This document shows positions 16,129-25,275 of a DNA stretch of 64,000 nucleotides, one piece after another. The notes under the pieces were generated by a model. It was not told the DNA's origin and searched no databases. It saw only the letters and a list, made by a program, of their open reading frames with translations. The number at the start of each line of letters is the position of its first letter. The first letter of the stretch is position 1. Where the stretch lies: assembly GCA_035527715.1 (NCBI GenBank), contig DATKZY010000199.1:66962-130961 (forward strand), given 5' to 3'. A program made the position numbers and the translations under genes. Source of the stretch: DSUN01 sp035527715 (GTDB taxonomy: Bacteria; Planctomycetota; PUPC01; DSUN01).

Positions 16129-18956
16129 GAATGGGCAGAGGAACCCGCGAGCGGCTCGTGCTGGCGTGCGCCCTGAACGTTGCCCTCGCTGTCGCGGGCG
16201 CCAGGGAGCAGGACGCGCAGGGGCTCCTGGACGCGGCGGGTGTCCACGGCGGCCTTTGCCTGGCTTCCGGCGTCCAGGACATCTCATTCGCCGCCAGCCT
16301 GGCGCGGTCCAGCGCCCTCTACGTCCAGGTCTTGCAGCCGGACGAGAAGCTCGCGGCAGAATGGGGAGCGCAGGTGGCGGCAGGTGATCTCCGCGAGCGG
16401 CTGGGAATCCGCAATGCCCGCCTCCAGCCCACCGACTACGCCTCGAATCTTCTCAACCTGATCATCCTCGATGGAGCCGACGCGGGCCTGGCCGCGGGCG
16501 ACGGGCTGAAGGAGGTGGAGCGCATTCTGGCCCCAGGCGGCGTGCTCGCCACAAGAGGCGCGGATGGCAAGTGGACGCTCTGGAGGAAACCGAAGGACCC
16601 CTTGCCCATCGCGCCGTGCGACAGCCTGCGCTGGCGCGCGGGGTCGCGCTGGCAGCGAATCATGTACCACGACTTCGCCTCGATCGCATCCGGCGACGGC
16701 AAGCTGCTCTACCGCGAAACCGTAGCCACGCCTCGAGGCGGCCAGCGGTTCGAGCTGGTCTGCCGCGACGCCTGGAACGGCCGCACGCTCTGGAAGATCG
16801 AGGAGGCCCCCTTCACCGACGACGACTGGAAGGGCTACCTGCGCTCCCGGATGGGCGCCGCGATCACCAGCGATGGCAAGGTCTACACCGGCCAGGGGAA
16901 GAACTTCGTCTGCCTGGACGGCAGGACAGGGAAGGTCCTCTCCACCCTGACTGAGGACGGTCGCCCCGGGACCGTCCTGATCCACAAGGACCGCTACCTG
17001 CTGGCGGGCGGGCGGATTCTGGACATCGAGAGCGGCCGACAGCTCGGGAAGTACACGGCCCATCACATCGCCGTGGCAGGCGACGTTCTCTACGGGTGCG
17101 ACGTGAGCGCCCGGACCTTCACCGCCTGCCGCATCCCCGGCGGAGAGGCCATCTGGACCGTCAACGCGAAGGACCAGCACCCTGGCGGCCAGTTGCTGAA
17201 CCTCTTCTGCACCGAGAAGGCGCTTCACGTCGTCCGCTTCTACCCCGCCTCGATCACCAGCATGGACATGAAGACAGGGGAGACGCTCTGGACGTATCCC
17301 ACCCCGCCTGCGAAGGGCCGGACGCACTTCTACCCGTTCGGGGACAGAGTCTACATGGTCTACGACGACGCGGCGATCAAGGAGCCACACGACTTCGTGC
17401 TCAGGGCGTTCGACGCGGCGACAGGGAGGATCGTGCAAGAGGGCAGGTACGCGGAGGGCAAGCACTGGGCGGGCGGCTGCTGGCCCCCAAGGCAGGCTGG
17501 CGACTACCTGCTCTACCATCACAACGTCTGGCTCGACCTCAAGAGCGGCGAGCGCACCGCGGCGCTGCTGTTCAGGCCCAAGTGCGACATGGGGCCGCTT
17601 CCTGCCAACGGCATGATCTACGGATTCCCGGGCAGGAAGGGCGGCGCGATCAAGGGCCTCGCGGCGCTGGCCCCGCGTGACCTCGAGTTCAACCACGAGC
17701 CGGGCGGCAGCGTCCTGAAGACGTACGGCGTGGCCGCAGGCCCTCACGAGCCGGCCGGGCCGGGTGACTGGCCGATGTTCCGCGCGAGCCCCGCACGCGG
17801 CAATTCGGGGCGGACGTCGTGCGGCAGCACACTCGCCCCCAAGTGGGAGACCGCCGTGGGGCTTGGCGGGCACACGTACGGCGCCATGGACTCCCAGCGC
17901 ACCGGCCTGACCCAGCCGGTCAGCGCCTGGGGCCTCGTGGTCGTGGCGGACATTGAGGGCCAGCGCGTGGTTGCCCTCGACGCCGAGACAGGCAAGACGG
18001 CCTGGGCCTTCCACGTGGGCAGCCGGGTGGACTTCTCGCCCGCGCTCCACGACGGCCTGTGCCTCTTCGGGGCCAAGGACGGATGGGTCTATTGCCTCGA
18101 CGTGCGGACAGGAAAGCCAATCTACAAGCTCCTCATCGCCCCGGCCGAGCGCTACATCGGCGGGCAGGAGAAGTCCGAGTCCATGTGGCCCACGGCCGGC
18201 GACGTGCTGGTCGCCGACGGCGTCGCCTACGCCAGCGCGGGACTGGCGACCAGCATCCACGGCGGCATTCAGGTCGTCGCCTTCAAGCCGCGGACCGGCG
18301 AAGTGGTCTGGAGAGTCTGCCATCACGGGCCGCCGGCGAGGAACGAGGTGGAGTCCCAGCCTGACATCTTCGTCTACAACAAGGCCCGCAACGCCATTCA
18401 GATGGGCCGCATTGCGTTCGACGCGGCGACCGGGCAGGCCGTCGCCGCGCACCGGGACCGAGGCATGCTCCACGTCCCACTGGACTCCATGGACGACTGG
18501 CTCTCCACCAACAACCGCAACCGACTCTCTGAGGACATGGGGCCTGTGACGCTGAACGCCGGCACCGGAGGGATCAAGGGCAGGCTGATCGCCTTCAGCG
18601 ACACGTTCGAGGTCGGCTTCAACGTTGGGAAACTGAGCAAGACCGTTTTCTACGTGGACAAGATTACGCTCTCAGGCGCGAGCACCGACGGACAGGTCAA
18701 GTGGACGATGCCCCCGACCGACATGAACGTGGACGACATCGTGCTGACCCCGGGCACGGTTTACTGTGCGGGGCATTACGAGAGCGGAGAGAGGCCCCCC
18801 GAACTGCGAGCGATCGCGCCCCAGGACGGCAAGGTGCTGGCGACGCACGAGATAAAGGGCCTCCCAGTCTACAACGGCATGTCCGTGGCCCAGAGCAAGC
18901 TCTTCGTAGCCACGCGCGAGGGGAAACTGCTCTGCTTCGAGGGAAAGCAGCCTTGA
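16125..18956 (+). CDS. Secreted degenerate methyltransferase / PQQ-propeller fusion
   Basis: 943 aa from ATG 16125, overlapping the previous stop; ATG 16131 is an alternative. A signal peptide (LVLACALNVALAVAGA) precedes a region at about 30-155 that looks like a worn class I methyltransferase fold: ALYVQVLQPDEK in place of the SAM glycine loop, YASNLLNLIILD as motif II and EVERILAPGGVLA as motif III. Export and the missing glycine motif argue against SAM chemistry. The remainder is PQQ-like propeller: LLYRETVATPRGGQR, FVCLDGRTGKVLSTL, GDWPMFRASPARGNS (a second propeller start at about 545), VALDAETGKTAWAF. The same N-terminal arrangement recurs in planctomycete PQQ-like proteins. Function unknown; binding of a sugar or quinone is possible. 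Confidence 0.65.
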   Translation: MRMGRGTRERLVLACALNVALAVAGAREQDAQGLLDAAGVHGGLCLASGVQDISFAASLARSSALYVQVLQPDEKLAAEWGAQVAAGDLRERLGIRNARLQPTDYASNLLNLIILDGADAGLAAGDGLKEVERILAPGGVLATRGADGKWTLWRKPKDPLPIAPCDSLRWRAGSRWQRIMYHDFASIASGDGKLLYRETVATPRGGQRFELVCRDAWNGRTLWKIEEAPFTDDDWKGYLRSRMGAAITSDGKVYTGQGKNFVCLDGRTGKVLSTLTEDGRPGTVLIHKDRYLLAGGRILDIESGRQLGKYTAHHIAVAGDVLYGCDVSARTFTACRIPGGEAIWTVNAKDQHPGGQLLNLFCTEKALHVVRFYPASITSMDMKTGETLWTYPTPPAKGRTHFYPFGDRVYMVYDDAAIKEPHDFVLRAFDAATGRIVQEGRYAEGKHWAGGCWPPRQAGDYLLYHHNVWLDLKSGERTAALLFRPKCDMGPLPANGMIYGFPGRKGGAIKGLAALAPRDLEFNHEPGGSVLKTYGVAAGPHEPAGPGDWPMFRASPARGNSGRTSCGSTLAPKWETAVGLGGHTYGAMDSQRTGLTQPVSAWGLVVVADIEGQRVVALDAETGKTAWAFHVGSRVDFSPALHDGLCLFGAKDGWVYCLDVRTGKPIYKLLIAPAERYIGGQEKSESMWPTAGDVLVADGVAYASAGLATSIHGGIQVVAFKPRTGEVVWRVCHHGPPARNEVESQPDIFVYNKARNAIQMGRIAFDAATGQAVAAHRDRGMLHVPLDSMDDWLSTNNRNRLSEDMGPVTLNAGTGGIKGRLIAFSDTFEVGFNVGKLSKTVFYVDKITLSGASTDGQVKWTMPPTDMNVDDIVLTPGTVYCAGHYESGERPPELRAIAPQDGKVLATHEIKGLPVYNGMSVAQSKLFVATREGKLLCFEGKQP

Positions 18957-18993
18957 CGCTCCAGAATCAAGCAGAAAGGGGGACGGCACGGAC

Positions 18994-21606
18994 ATGAAAA
19001 GGGCTCTCTGCCTGATGGGCTTGTTCCTGGTCAGTGAAGTCCTGGGCGCTCAGAAGCAGCCGCCGGCCTTCACGCGCGAACCCACGGCGACCAAGGCCGG
19101 CGCGGGCGCCAGGATCGAGTTCGCCGTGGACAGCGGGATGGATATCGCCGTGTTCATCGAGGATGCGAAGGGCGCGGTCGTGCGGCACCTGGTGGCCGGC
19201 CGGCTGGGCGAGAACCCGCCCAAACCCCTCAAGCCCAATTCGCTCGCGCAGTCGGTCGAGTGGGACGGGAAGGCCGACTATGGCAAGCCGGCCGGGCAGG
19301 GTCCGTTTCGCGCCCGCGTGGCGCTCGGCCTCGGGGCGAAGTATGACCGCGTGCTGATGCACGACTCACAGAGCATCGGGAACGTCAAGAGCCTGGCGGT
19401 GGCGGCGGACGGCACGCTCTACGTCTGCTCCGGCTTCGGCGCCGAGGTGCCGAACTGGTCGGGCGAGCGGATCATCGCCGTGAGCCGCGACGGCGCCTAC
19501 CAGCGCGCGGTGCTGCCCTGGCCGGCCAGCCTGAAGAAGGAGGAGGTCGCCGGCTACGGAACCCACGAGTTGGAAGGGCGTCCCGCTCCCCTCCTCCACA
19601 GCGTGAGCCAGCGGCGGTTCCACTCGGGCCTCACGCTCCGCAAGGCAGGGATGGCGCTGACCGGCGACGGGGTGCTCCTGCGGCCCATCGGCGGCTACAT
19701 GACAGGCGTGGCGCCCAGCATCTCCGCTATCGCCACCTCGGGCGCGGCCCCCTGGGGCAAGGAGGCAGGCCCGCAGCTTCTCACCGCCTGCAAGCGCCTC
19801 CACTTCACGCGGCCCTTCGTCACAGTCTCCTCAGACAGCAAGTGGGCATATCTCTCCGGGGTGGCAGATCGTAGGGTGGACAAGGATCCCGGTCTCGTGT
19901 GCTTCTCGTGCGTGTATCGGGTCAAGCTGCCGGAGCGGGGGGCGGCCGAGCCCTTCTTCGGCAAGCCCGAAGAGCCGGGCAACGGCACGGCGCGCCTGTC
20001 CACCAGCCCCCGTGGGCTGGCCACCGACGGCAAGGGCCGGCTCCTCATCGCCGACCAGGGGAACGACCGCGTCGTCGTCGTGGGCGAGGCCGACGGCAAG
20101 TTCCTCGGCTCCCTCCCCGTCGAGCGGCCCGACACCGTGGCGGCGGACCCGGCCACGGGCGCTGTCTACGTCACCCGCCTGATCGGCAGGGAAGCGGTGG
20201 AGCTGGTCAAGCTCAAGGGCTGGCAGCAGCCCGAGCCGATGGCGAAGCTTCGCGTCAAGTCGGAGGGGAACTGGGACTTCCCGTGGGTGATGGCCCTCGA
20301 CGCCACGGCGCAGCCGCCGGTCGTGTGGCTCGGCAGCGACGCGGGGACGCTCCTCCGCATCGAGGACGCCGGCGACACGTTCGTGTCCAGAAAGGTGAAC
20401 GCCGCCAAGTTCGGCAACTCGGCGTTCGTAGACATCTCGGTGGACCGCTTCCGTCCCGACCGCGAGATCTACGTCCGCTGCGGCCAGGGGAGCTGGTTCC
20501 GCTACAACGAGGAGACGGGCGAGACGGTCAGAATCCGCCTGGAGCTCCCCAGCGCCGCCGGCTCGTGCCTGACGCCTGGCCCCGATGGCAATCTCTATCT
20601 GCCCGCCTACCCCTATCATCTGCTGCGGTACGCGCGGGACGGCAAGCCCCTTCCCTGGCCCGGCGGCAAGGGGCGGTATCCTGCCCTCGCCCTCGGCAAG
20701 GAGGGGAAGATGGACGCGGTCAAGGGCCTGCCCCACGGCATCCACGTGCCCGTGAGCATGACCTTCATGACCCACACTCTCGGCATCCGCCACGACGGGC
20801 ATATCTTCATGCTCGAGCCCGGTCGCCACGGCGACCGGCCGCCCAAGATGCTCATCGAGTACCTCCCCACCGGCGAGCGGGTCGGGAGGCCGATCCTCTG
20901 GAAGGTGTCGGACACCGCGGTAGGCCCCAAGTTCGACCCCGAGGGCAACATCCACATCGCCGAGCAGGTCAAGCCGCTCGGCCAGCCCTTCCCGAAGGAG
21001 TTCGTGAAGCTCTTCGGCGAGCTGCGGCTGGGGCCGAACGGGACCCGCAGCGAGCCAGTCAGCGGCGACAAGGGGCAGGCCGCCACCATCTACGGCAGCA
21101 TCGTCAAGTTTGGCCCGAAGGGCGGCATGATCGGCTTCGGCGATGAGAACCCCTTCAAAGGCGAGCCGAGCCTCGATCCCATGCTGAAGACCGTTTCGGC
21201 GGCCAGCTTCCACGGCGAACGGCTCTACCCCACGACCGTCACCGGCGCCGAATGGATCCGCATGGGCATCAGCCACGTGGACCTCATCGGCTGCAACTGC
21301 GAGAACACCCGCTTCGACGTGGACGAGTTCGGCCGCGTGTGGTATCCTGACCTCGGCCGCTTCCGCGTGTGCGTGCTGGACACGAGCGGCAACGGGATCA
21401 CCCACTTCGGGGCCTACGGGAACGCGGACAGTTGCGGGCACGACAGCCAGGACACGAAGCTCGCCGAGCCCGACATCGCTTTCGCGTGGCTCATCGGCGT
21501 GGCGGCCACCGACCGCTACGCCTACATGGGCGACAGCATGAACCGGCGGCTCTTGCGTGCGAAGCTGGTCTACGCCTCCGAGGGGACCTGCCCCATTCCG
21601 CAGTGA
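18994..21606 (+). CDS. Secreted FlgD-Ig/NHL protein with CxC motif, paralogue 3
   Basis: 870 aa from ATG 18994, with AAAGGGGG about 11 bases upstream. The 37-base gap is the largest in the operon. Signal peptide ALCLMGLFLVSEVLGA. FlgD-like Ig domain with DIAVFIEDAKGAVVRHLVAG and VEWDGKADYGKPAG. Propeller blades include SPRGLATDGKGRLLIADQGN and FDPEGNIHIAEQ. The signature IGCNCENTRFDVDEFGR is intact, and the protein ends ASEGTCPIPQ. Wording is nearest to paralogues 1 and 2. It sits between the methyltransferase/PQQ fusion and the two short propellers. Role unknown. Confidence 0.75.
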   Translation: MKRALCLMGLFLVSEVLGAQKQPPAFTREPTATKAGAGARIEFAVDSGMDIAVFIEDAKGAVVRHLVAGRLGENPPKPLKPNSLAQSVEWDGKADYGKPAGQGPFRARVALGLGAKYDRVLMHDSQSIGNVKSLAVAADGTLYVCSGFGAEVPNWSGERIIAVSRDGAYQRAVLPWPASLKKEEVAGYGTHELEGRPAPLLHSVSQRRFHSGLTLRKAGMALTGDGVLLRPIGGYMTGVAPSISAIATSGAAPWGKEAGPQLLTACKRLHFTRPFVTVSSDSKWAYLSGVADRRVDKDPGLVCFSCVYRVKLPERGAAEPFFGKPEEPGNGTARLSTSPRGLATDGKGRLLIADQGNDRVVVVGEADGKFLGSLPVERPDTVAADPATGAVYVTRLIGREAVELVKLKGWQQPEPMAKLRVKSEGNWDFPWVMALDATAQPPVVWLGSDAGTLLRIEDAGDTFVSRKVNAAKFGNSAFVDISVDRFRPDREIYVRCGQGSWFRYNEETGETVRIRLELPSAAGSCLTPGPDGNLYLPAYPYHLLRYARDGKPLPWPGGKGRYPALALGKEGKMDAVKGLPHGIHVPVSMTFMTHTLGIRHDGHIFMLEPGRHGDRPPKMLIEYLPTGERVGRPILWKVSDTAVGPKFDPEGNIHIAEQVKPLGQPFPKEFVKLFGELRLGPNGTRSEPVSGDKGQAATIYGSIVKFGPKGGMIGFGDENPFKGEPSLDPMLKTVSAASFHGERLYPTTVTGAEWIRMGISHVDLIGCNCENTRFDVDEFGRVWYPDLGRFRVCVLDTSGNGITHFGAYGNADSCGHDSQDTKLAEPDIAFAWLIGVAATDRYAYMGDSMNRRLLRAKLVYASEGTCPIPQ

Positions 21607-21615
21607 GGCGGTGAG

Positions 21616-22740
21616 ATGACGGTGACTCCAACCCGCTGGGTGCCCACCCTGCTCTTCTGCACAGCCGCGGCGCTGGCGGGCGAGGAGGCGCCACTTCGTG
21701 TCGGCAACGCCCTGGGGGCCGAGCACGTGGCCTTCGTGCGCGCCGAGGTGCCGGGCGGAATGGTGGGGCCAGCGAAGGAGGCCGCGGCCTCCAACCCCCG
21801 CAACCCCCGCGGCTGCCTCACTCCCGATGGAGCAGTCTGGCTCACCGACGCCCGCGACTGCGTGGTCTACCGCATCAGCGACGGCCAGGCCCGCGTCCTC
21901 GCCGGCTGCGGCGTCAAGGGCTTCCGCGACGGGCCGGCCGACCGCGCGATGTTCGACTTCGGCGTCGGCTCCTATGCCGATGCCGAGGTCAACTCCGATG
22001 CGGCGGGAAACGTCTACGCCTCCGACATGATGAACCGCCGCATCCGCAAGATCCACCAGAAACCCGATGGCACCTGGTGGGTGACCACAGTTGTCGGGGG
22101 TGCCCCGAAGGGGCGGAGACCGAAGAAAGGGGAATGGATCCCCGCCACGGACCTCGACGTGGGCGGGGCCTCCCGCTTCGCCGTGGCCGACGACGGCACG
22201 CTCACCTTCGCCAACTACGGCGGCATCTACCAGGTCAAGGAAGACAAGGCCACGCTCCTCGTCCCCACCGACGAGTTGGCCGCCCAACTCAAAGGCCGAA
22301 AGGCCCTGGCCGACTGGCACGTCGGCGGCTCCCACATCACGCCCGACGGCGTGTTCTACTGGGTGCCCGGCGGCCAGGAAATCTTCCGCTACCACACGAA
22401 GACCGGCAAGGCCGAGGTCGTCGCAGGCGAAGGCCCGAAGCAGGCCGATGGCCCCACGCTGCTCCAGAGCGGCTTCCACACCGTCGTTGTCGTCTACTCG
22501 CGCGACGCCTCGCTCCTCTACACCGGCGGCGGCGACGAATCGGTCCCCCGCCGCCTCTACGGCGGAACGGTGCGGCATCTTCAGAAGGACGGGTCGTTCA
22601 AGCCCGGCAAGGAGCAGGACCGTGGGAACTGGCGACTCAACCAGCCCATTTGCCTGGGTCCCCAGGGGGAGTTGTATGTGATCCCCGGCTCCTACTGCTG
22701 GTCCGGATGGCTCTGCCGTGTGAAGTTCGCAGACCAATGA
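21616..22740 (+). CDS. Small secreted NHL/SMP-30-like propeller, tandem copy 1
   Basis: 374 aa from ATG 21616, nine bases after the preceding stop (GAGGCGGTGAG upstream). Signal peptide TLLFCTAAALAGEE. The body is one propeller: CLTPDGAVWLTDARDCVVYRI, AGCGVKGFRDGPADRAMFDF, DAAGNVYASDMMNRRIRKI, ASRFAVADDGTLTFANYG, HITPDGVFYWVPGGQEI. No FlgD domain and no CxC signature. It is nearly collinear with the next gene, so the pair arose by tandem duplication. Possibly a lactonase-like or binding propeller; no active site can be assigned. Confidence 0.72.
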   Translation: MTVTPTRWVPTLLFCTAAALAGEEAPLRVGNALGAEHVAFVRAEVPGGMVGPAKEAAASNPRNPRGCLTPDGAVWLTDARDCVVYRISDGQARVLAGCGVKGFRDGPADRAMFDFGVGSYADAEVNSDAAGNVYASDMMNRRIRKIHQKPDGTWWVTTVVGGAPKGRRPKKGEWIPATDLDVGGASRFAVADDGTLTFANYGGIYQVKEDKATLLVPTDELAAQLKGRKALADWHVGGSHITPDGVFYWVPGGQEIFRYHTKTGKAEVVAGEGPKQADGPTLLQSGFHTVVVVYSRDASLLYTGGGDESVPRRLYGGTVRHLQKDGSFKPGKEQDRGNWRLNQPICLGPQGELYVIPGSYCWSGWLCRVKFADQ

Positions 22741-22754
22741 ACAGGAGCCCCGCG

Positions 22755-23873
22755 ATGCGATTGGCGAGCCGACGGGCATTTGCCCTCGTGGTCCTGGCGT
22801 CGTCGCTGCCTGCCAGAGCCGGGAGTGTGGCGACAGGCAACGCCTTGGGCGCGGACCACGTGGCCTTCGTGCGGAGCGGCGTGGTGGGCGGACTCGTCGG
22901 GCCGGCTCGCGAGTGCGCCGCGGGCGACAACCGCGACATCCGCTGCTGCCTCGCGCCCGACGGCGCCATCTGGGTGCCCGATTCCCGCGACTGCCTGGTC
23001 TACCGCATCCAGGACGGCCAGGCCCGCATCGTCGCCGGCTGCGGCGTCAAGGGCTACCGCGACGGGCCGGCCGACCGCGCGATGTTCGACTTCGGCGTCG
23101 GCTCCTACTGCGACGTCGAGACCAACTCCGACGCCGCCGGCAACATCTACGTCTCGGACATGATGAACAACGCCATCCGCAGGATCTTCAAGAAGCCCGA
23201 CGGGCGCTGGTGGGTGGAGACCGTCTCGGGCGGAACCAAGAAAGGCCGGGAGCCGAGGAAGGGCGAGTGGATTCCCGCCTCGGAACTCAAGGTCGGCGGC
23301 GCCTCGCGCTTCGCCGTCGCGGACGACGGGACGATCTACTACGCAAACTGGGGCGGCATCTACCAGGTCAAGGACGGCAAGGGCACCCGCCTTGCCACCC
23401 CCGAGGAGCTCACGGCGCAGCTCGGCGGGCGCAAGGCCATCGCCGACTGGCACGTCGGCGGCTCGCACATCACGCCCGACGGTGTGTTCTACTGGGTGCC
23501 TGGCGGCCAGGAGATCTACCGCTTCGACACCAGGACGGGCAAGGCCGAGGTCGTCGCAGGCGAGGGGCCGAAGCAGACCGACGCCGCTACCGTGCGCGAG
23601 AGCGGCTTCCATACGGTGGACGTCGTGTACTCGAACGACGCCGCGGTCATCTACACCGGCGGCGGCGACGAGTCGGTCCCCCGCCGCATCTACCAGGGAG
23701 CCGTGAAGCACCTTCAGAAGGACGGCACGTTCAAGTCCACCCACGAGCGCGACCGCGACAACTGGCGCCTCTATCAGGTCGCGTTCCTCAGCCCCGAAGG
23801 CGACCTGTACACCTTCTGCGGCATCTACGCGTGGGCCGGCTGGCTCGTCCGCGTGAAGTTCGCCAAGGAGTAG
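22755..23873 (+). CDS. Small secreted NHL/SMP-30-like propeller, tandem copy 2
   Basis: 372 aa from ATG 22755, chosen because AGGAG lies seven bases upstream; an in-frame ATG at 22737 that overlaps the previous stop has no such site. Signal peptide FALVVLASSLPARAG. It repeats copy 1 block by block: CLAPDGAIWVPDSRDCLVYRI, AGCGVKGYRDGPADRAMFDF, DAAGNIYVSDMMNNAIRRIF, HITPDGVFYWVPGGQEIYRF. The middle is best conserved, and the termini and loops differ. Function unknown. Confidence 0.72.
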   Translation: MRLASRRAFALVVLASSLPARAGSVATGNALGADHVAFVRSGVVGGLVGPARECAAGDNRDIRCCLAPDGAIWVPDSRDCLVYRIQDGQARIVAGCGVKGYRDGPADRAMFDFGVGSYCDVETNSDAAGNIYVSDMMNNAIRRIFKKPDGRWWVETVSGGTKKGREPRKGEWIPASELKVGGASRFAVADDGTIYYANWGGIYQVKDGKGTRLATPEELTAQLGGRKAIADWHVGGSHITPDGVFYWVPGGQEIYRFDTRTGKAEVVAGEGPKQTDAATVRESGFHTVDVVYSNDAAVIYTGGGDESVPRRIYQGAVKHLQKDGTFKSTHERDRDNWRLYQVAFLSPEGDLYTFCGIYAWAGWLVRVKFAKE

Positions 23874-23877
23874 CCTG

Positions 23878-25275
23878 ATGAGAAACCTGACCGAGTTCGT
23901 CGCCGCGCTCACCTTCGCGGCTGCGGCCGCCGCCGGCGAGCCGGGCGCCCTCACCGTGGGCGAGCCCGTCGCCGTGGCGCCCGAGTGCGTCCGCGACGGC
24001 GCCCTCGTCCAGGCGACCCCCGCCGTCGCCTTCGGCAGGAGGGTGTATCTCATCGTGTGGTCCGACGGCTCGCGGATGCTGGGGAAGGAGACGGCGGACA
24101 TCTATTGCGCGCGCGTGGAGCCGGGCACGGGCAAGAGCCTGGACCCCAGGGGCATCGTCGTGTGCAAGGCCGAGAACCTCCAGAGCCGCCCCGCTGTCGC
24201 CTTCGACGGCGCCAACTTCCTCATCGCCTGGGAGGACCTGCGGAGCGGCACCGACCACGACGTCTACGCCGCCCGCGTGACCGAGGACGGAAAGGTCCTC
24301 GATCCCGACGGCTTCCCCGTCATCAAGCGCCCGAACAACCAGGCCTGGCCCGCGGTCGCCTTCGCAGCGGGCCACTGCATCGTCGCCTGGATGGATGCCC
24401 GCCAGTATCCCGTCTACGGCATCTACTTCGCCCGCGTGACGCCCGAGGGCAAGGTGCTGGACCCCGAGGGGCTTCCCGCGGACATCGAGGACCCCGCCAA
24501 GATCGCCAAGGTCAAGCCACAGGGCGAGACCTGGATGGGCGACAAGGACTATTGGTGGCACAACCTCGCCTCGCGGGTCTGCCCCGCCGCCGCCTCGAAC
24601 GGCACATCGGTCCTCCTGGTCTACACGAAGGAGTATCCCTTCGCCGGCTCGGGCCGGCCCGGCCTGGCCGCCACGCTCGTCCGCGCCGCCGATGCCACCG
24701 TGTCCCAGCCCGTCAAAGTGGCCGGCGGGCCCTCGCCCGCGTGGACGGGCAAGGGCTGGGCGCTCGGCGGGCCCGCGTGGCAGAGCGGGTGGACGCCCAC
24801 CCCCTTCCTCGGCGCCGCATTGCTCCCCGAGACACCCGTCGAGACCAAAGAGGCCGGAGCCACCGTGGATGTCGTGAAGGCGTTCGGCGGCGGCTACAAT
24901 GTCGGCAAGGGCTCCACGGCCAGCTTCCCATCGTGCGCGGCCTTCAATGGCAAGAGCACCCTCGTCGCCATGCAATACGCCTGGCGAGAGAAGAAGGGCG
25001 ACAAGCGGCCCGTCTTCGCCGTCCTCGCCCTCCGCGTCTCCACCGACGCTCTCACAGGCAAGACGCCTGTGCCACCAACTGAGAAAGGGCCTGGTGGCAC
25101 AGGCTTCCAGCCTGTGCTCATCGCCTCCGCCACCAGCCCCGAGAGCGTGGGGCATCCCGCCATCGCGGTCGGGCCGAAGGGCGAGTATCTGCTCGCGTAC
25201 CAGGCGGATTCCGACGTGGCCAAGTGCCTCATCATCGCCCGCATCGTGCGGGAGGAAGAGGAGAAGCCACAGTGA
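23878..25275 (+). CDS. Secreted repeat-propeller protein carrying an in-frame palindromic repeat
   Basis: 465 aa from ATG 23878, four bases after the previous stop (AAGGAG upstream). Signal peptide FVAALTFAAAAAAGE. It is built of about 50-residue units: AVAFDGANFLIAWEDLRSG..DVYAARVTEDGKVLDPDGFP, then AVAFAAGHCIVAWMDARQYPVYGIYFARVTPEGKVLDPEGLP, with less regular units later. This unit recurs in secreted proteins of environmental bacteria, without a known activity. Residues about 392-413 (TGKTPVPPTEKG..GGTGFQPV) come from a dispersed palindrome at 25053-25116 and break the repeat pattern. Confidence 0.65.
   Translation: MRNLTEFVAALTFAAAAAAGEPGALTVGEPVAVAPECVRDGALVQATPAVAFGRRVYLIVWSDGSRMLGKETADIYCARVEPGTGKSLDPRGIVVCKAENLQSRPAVAFDGANFLIAWEDLRSGTDHDVYAARVTEDGKVLDPDGFPVIKRPNNQAWPAVAFAAGHCIVAWMDARQYPVYGIYFARVTPEGKVLDPEGLPADIEDPAKIAKVKPQGETWMGDKDYWWHNLASRVCPAAASNGTSVLLVYTKEYPFAGSGRPGLAATLVRAADATVSQPVKVAGGPSPAWTGKGWALGGPAWQSGWTPTPFLGAALLPETPVETKEAGATVDVVKAFGGGYNVGKGSTASFPSCAAFNGKSTLVAMQYAWREKKGDKRPVFAVLALRVSTDALTGKTPVPPTEKGPGGTGFQPVLIASATSPESVGHPAIAVGPKGEYLLAYQADSDVAKCLIIARIVREEEEKPQ
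25053..25116. repeat. Dispersed palindrome (GTGFQPV type) inside a coding sequence
   Basis: Left arm 25053-25077 (CACAGGCAAGACGCCTGTGC..) pairs with right arm 25092-25116 (TGGTGGCACAGGCTTCCAGC..), matching 22 of 25 positions. It is read in frame as part of the 23878-25275 protein. Confidence 0.8.
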
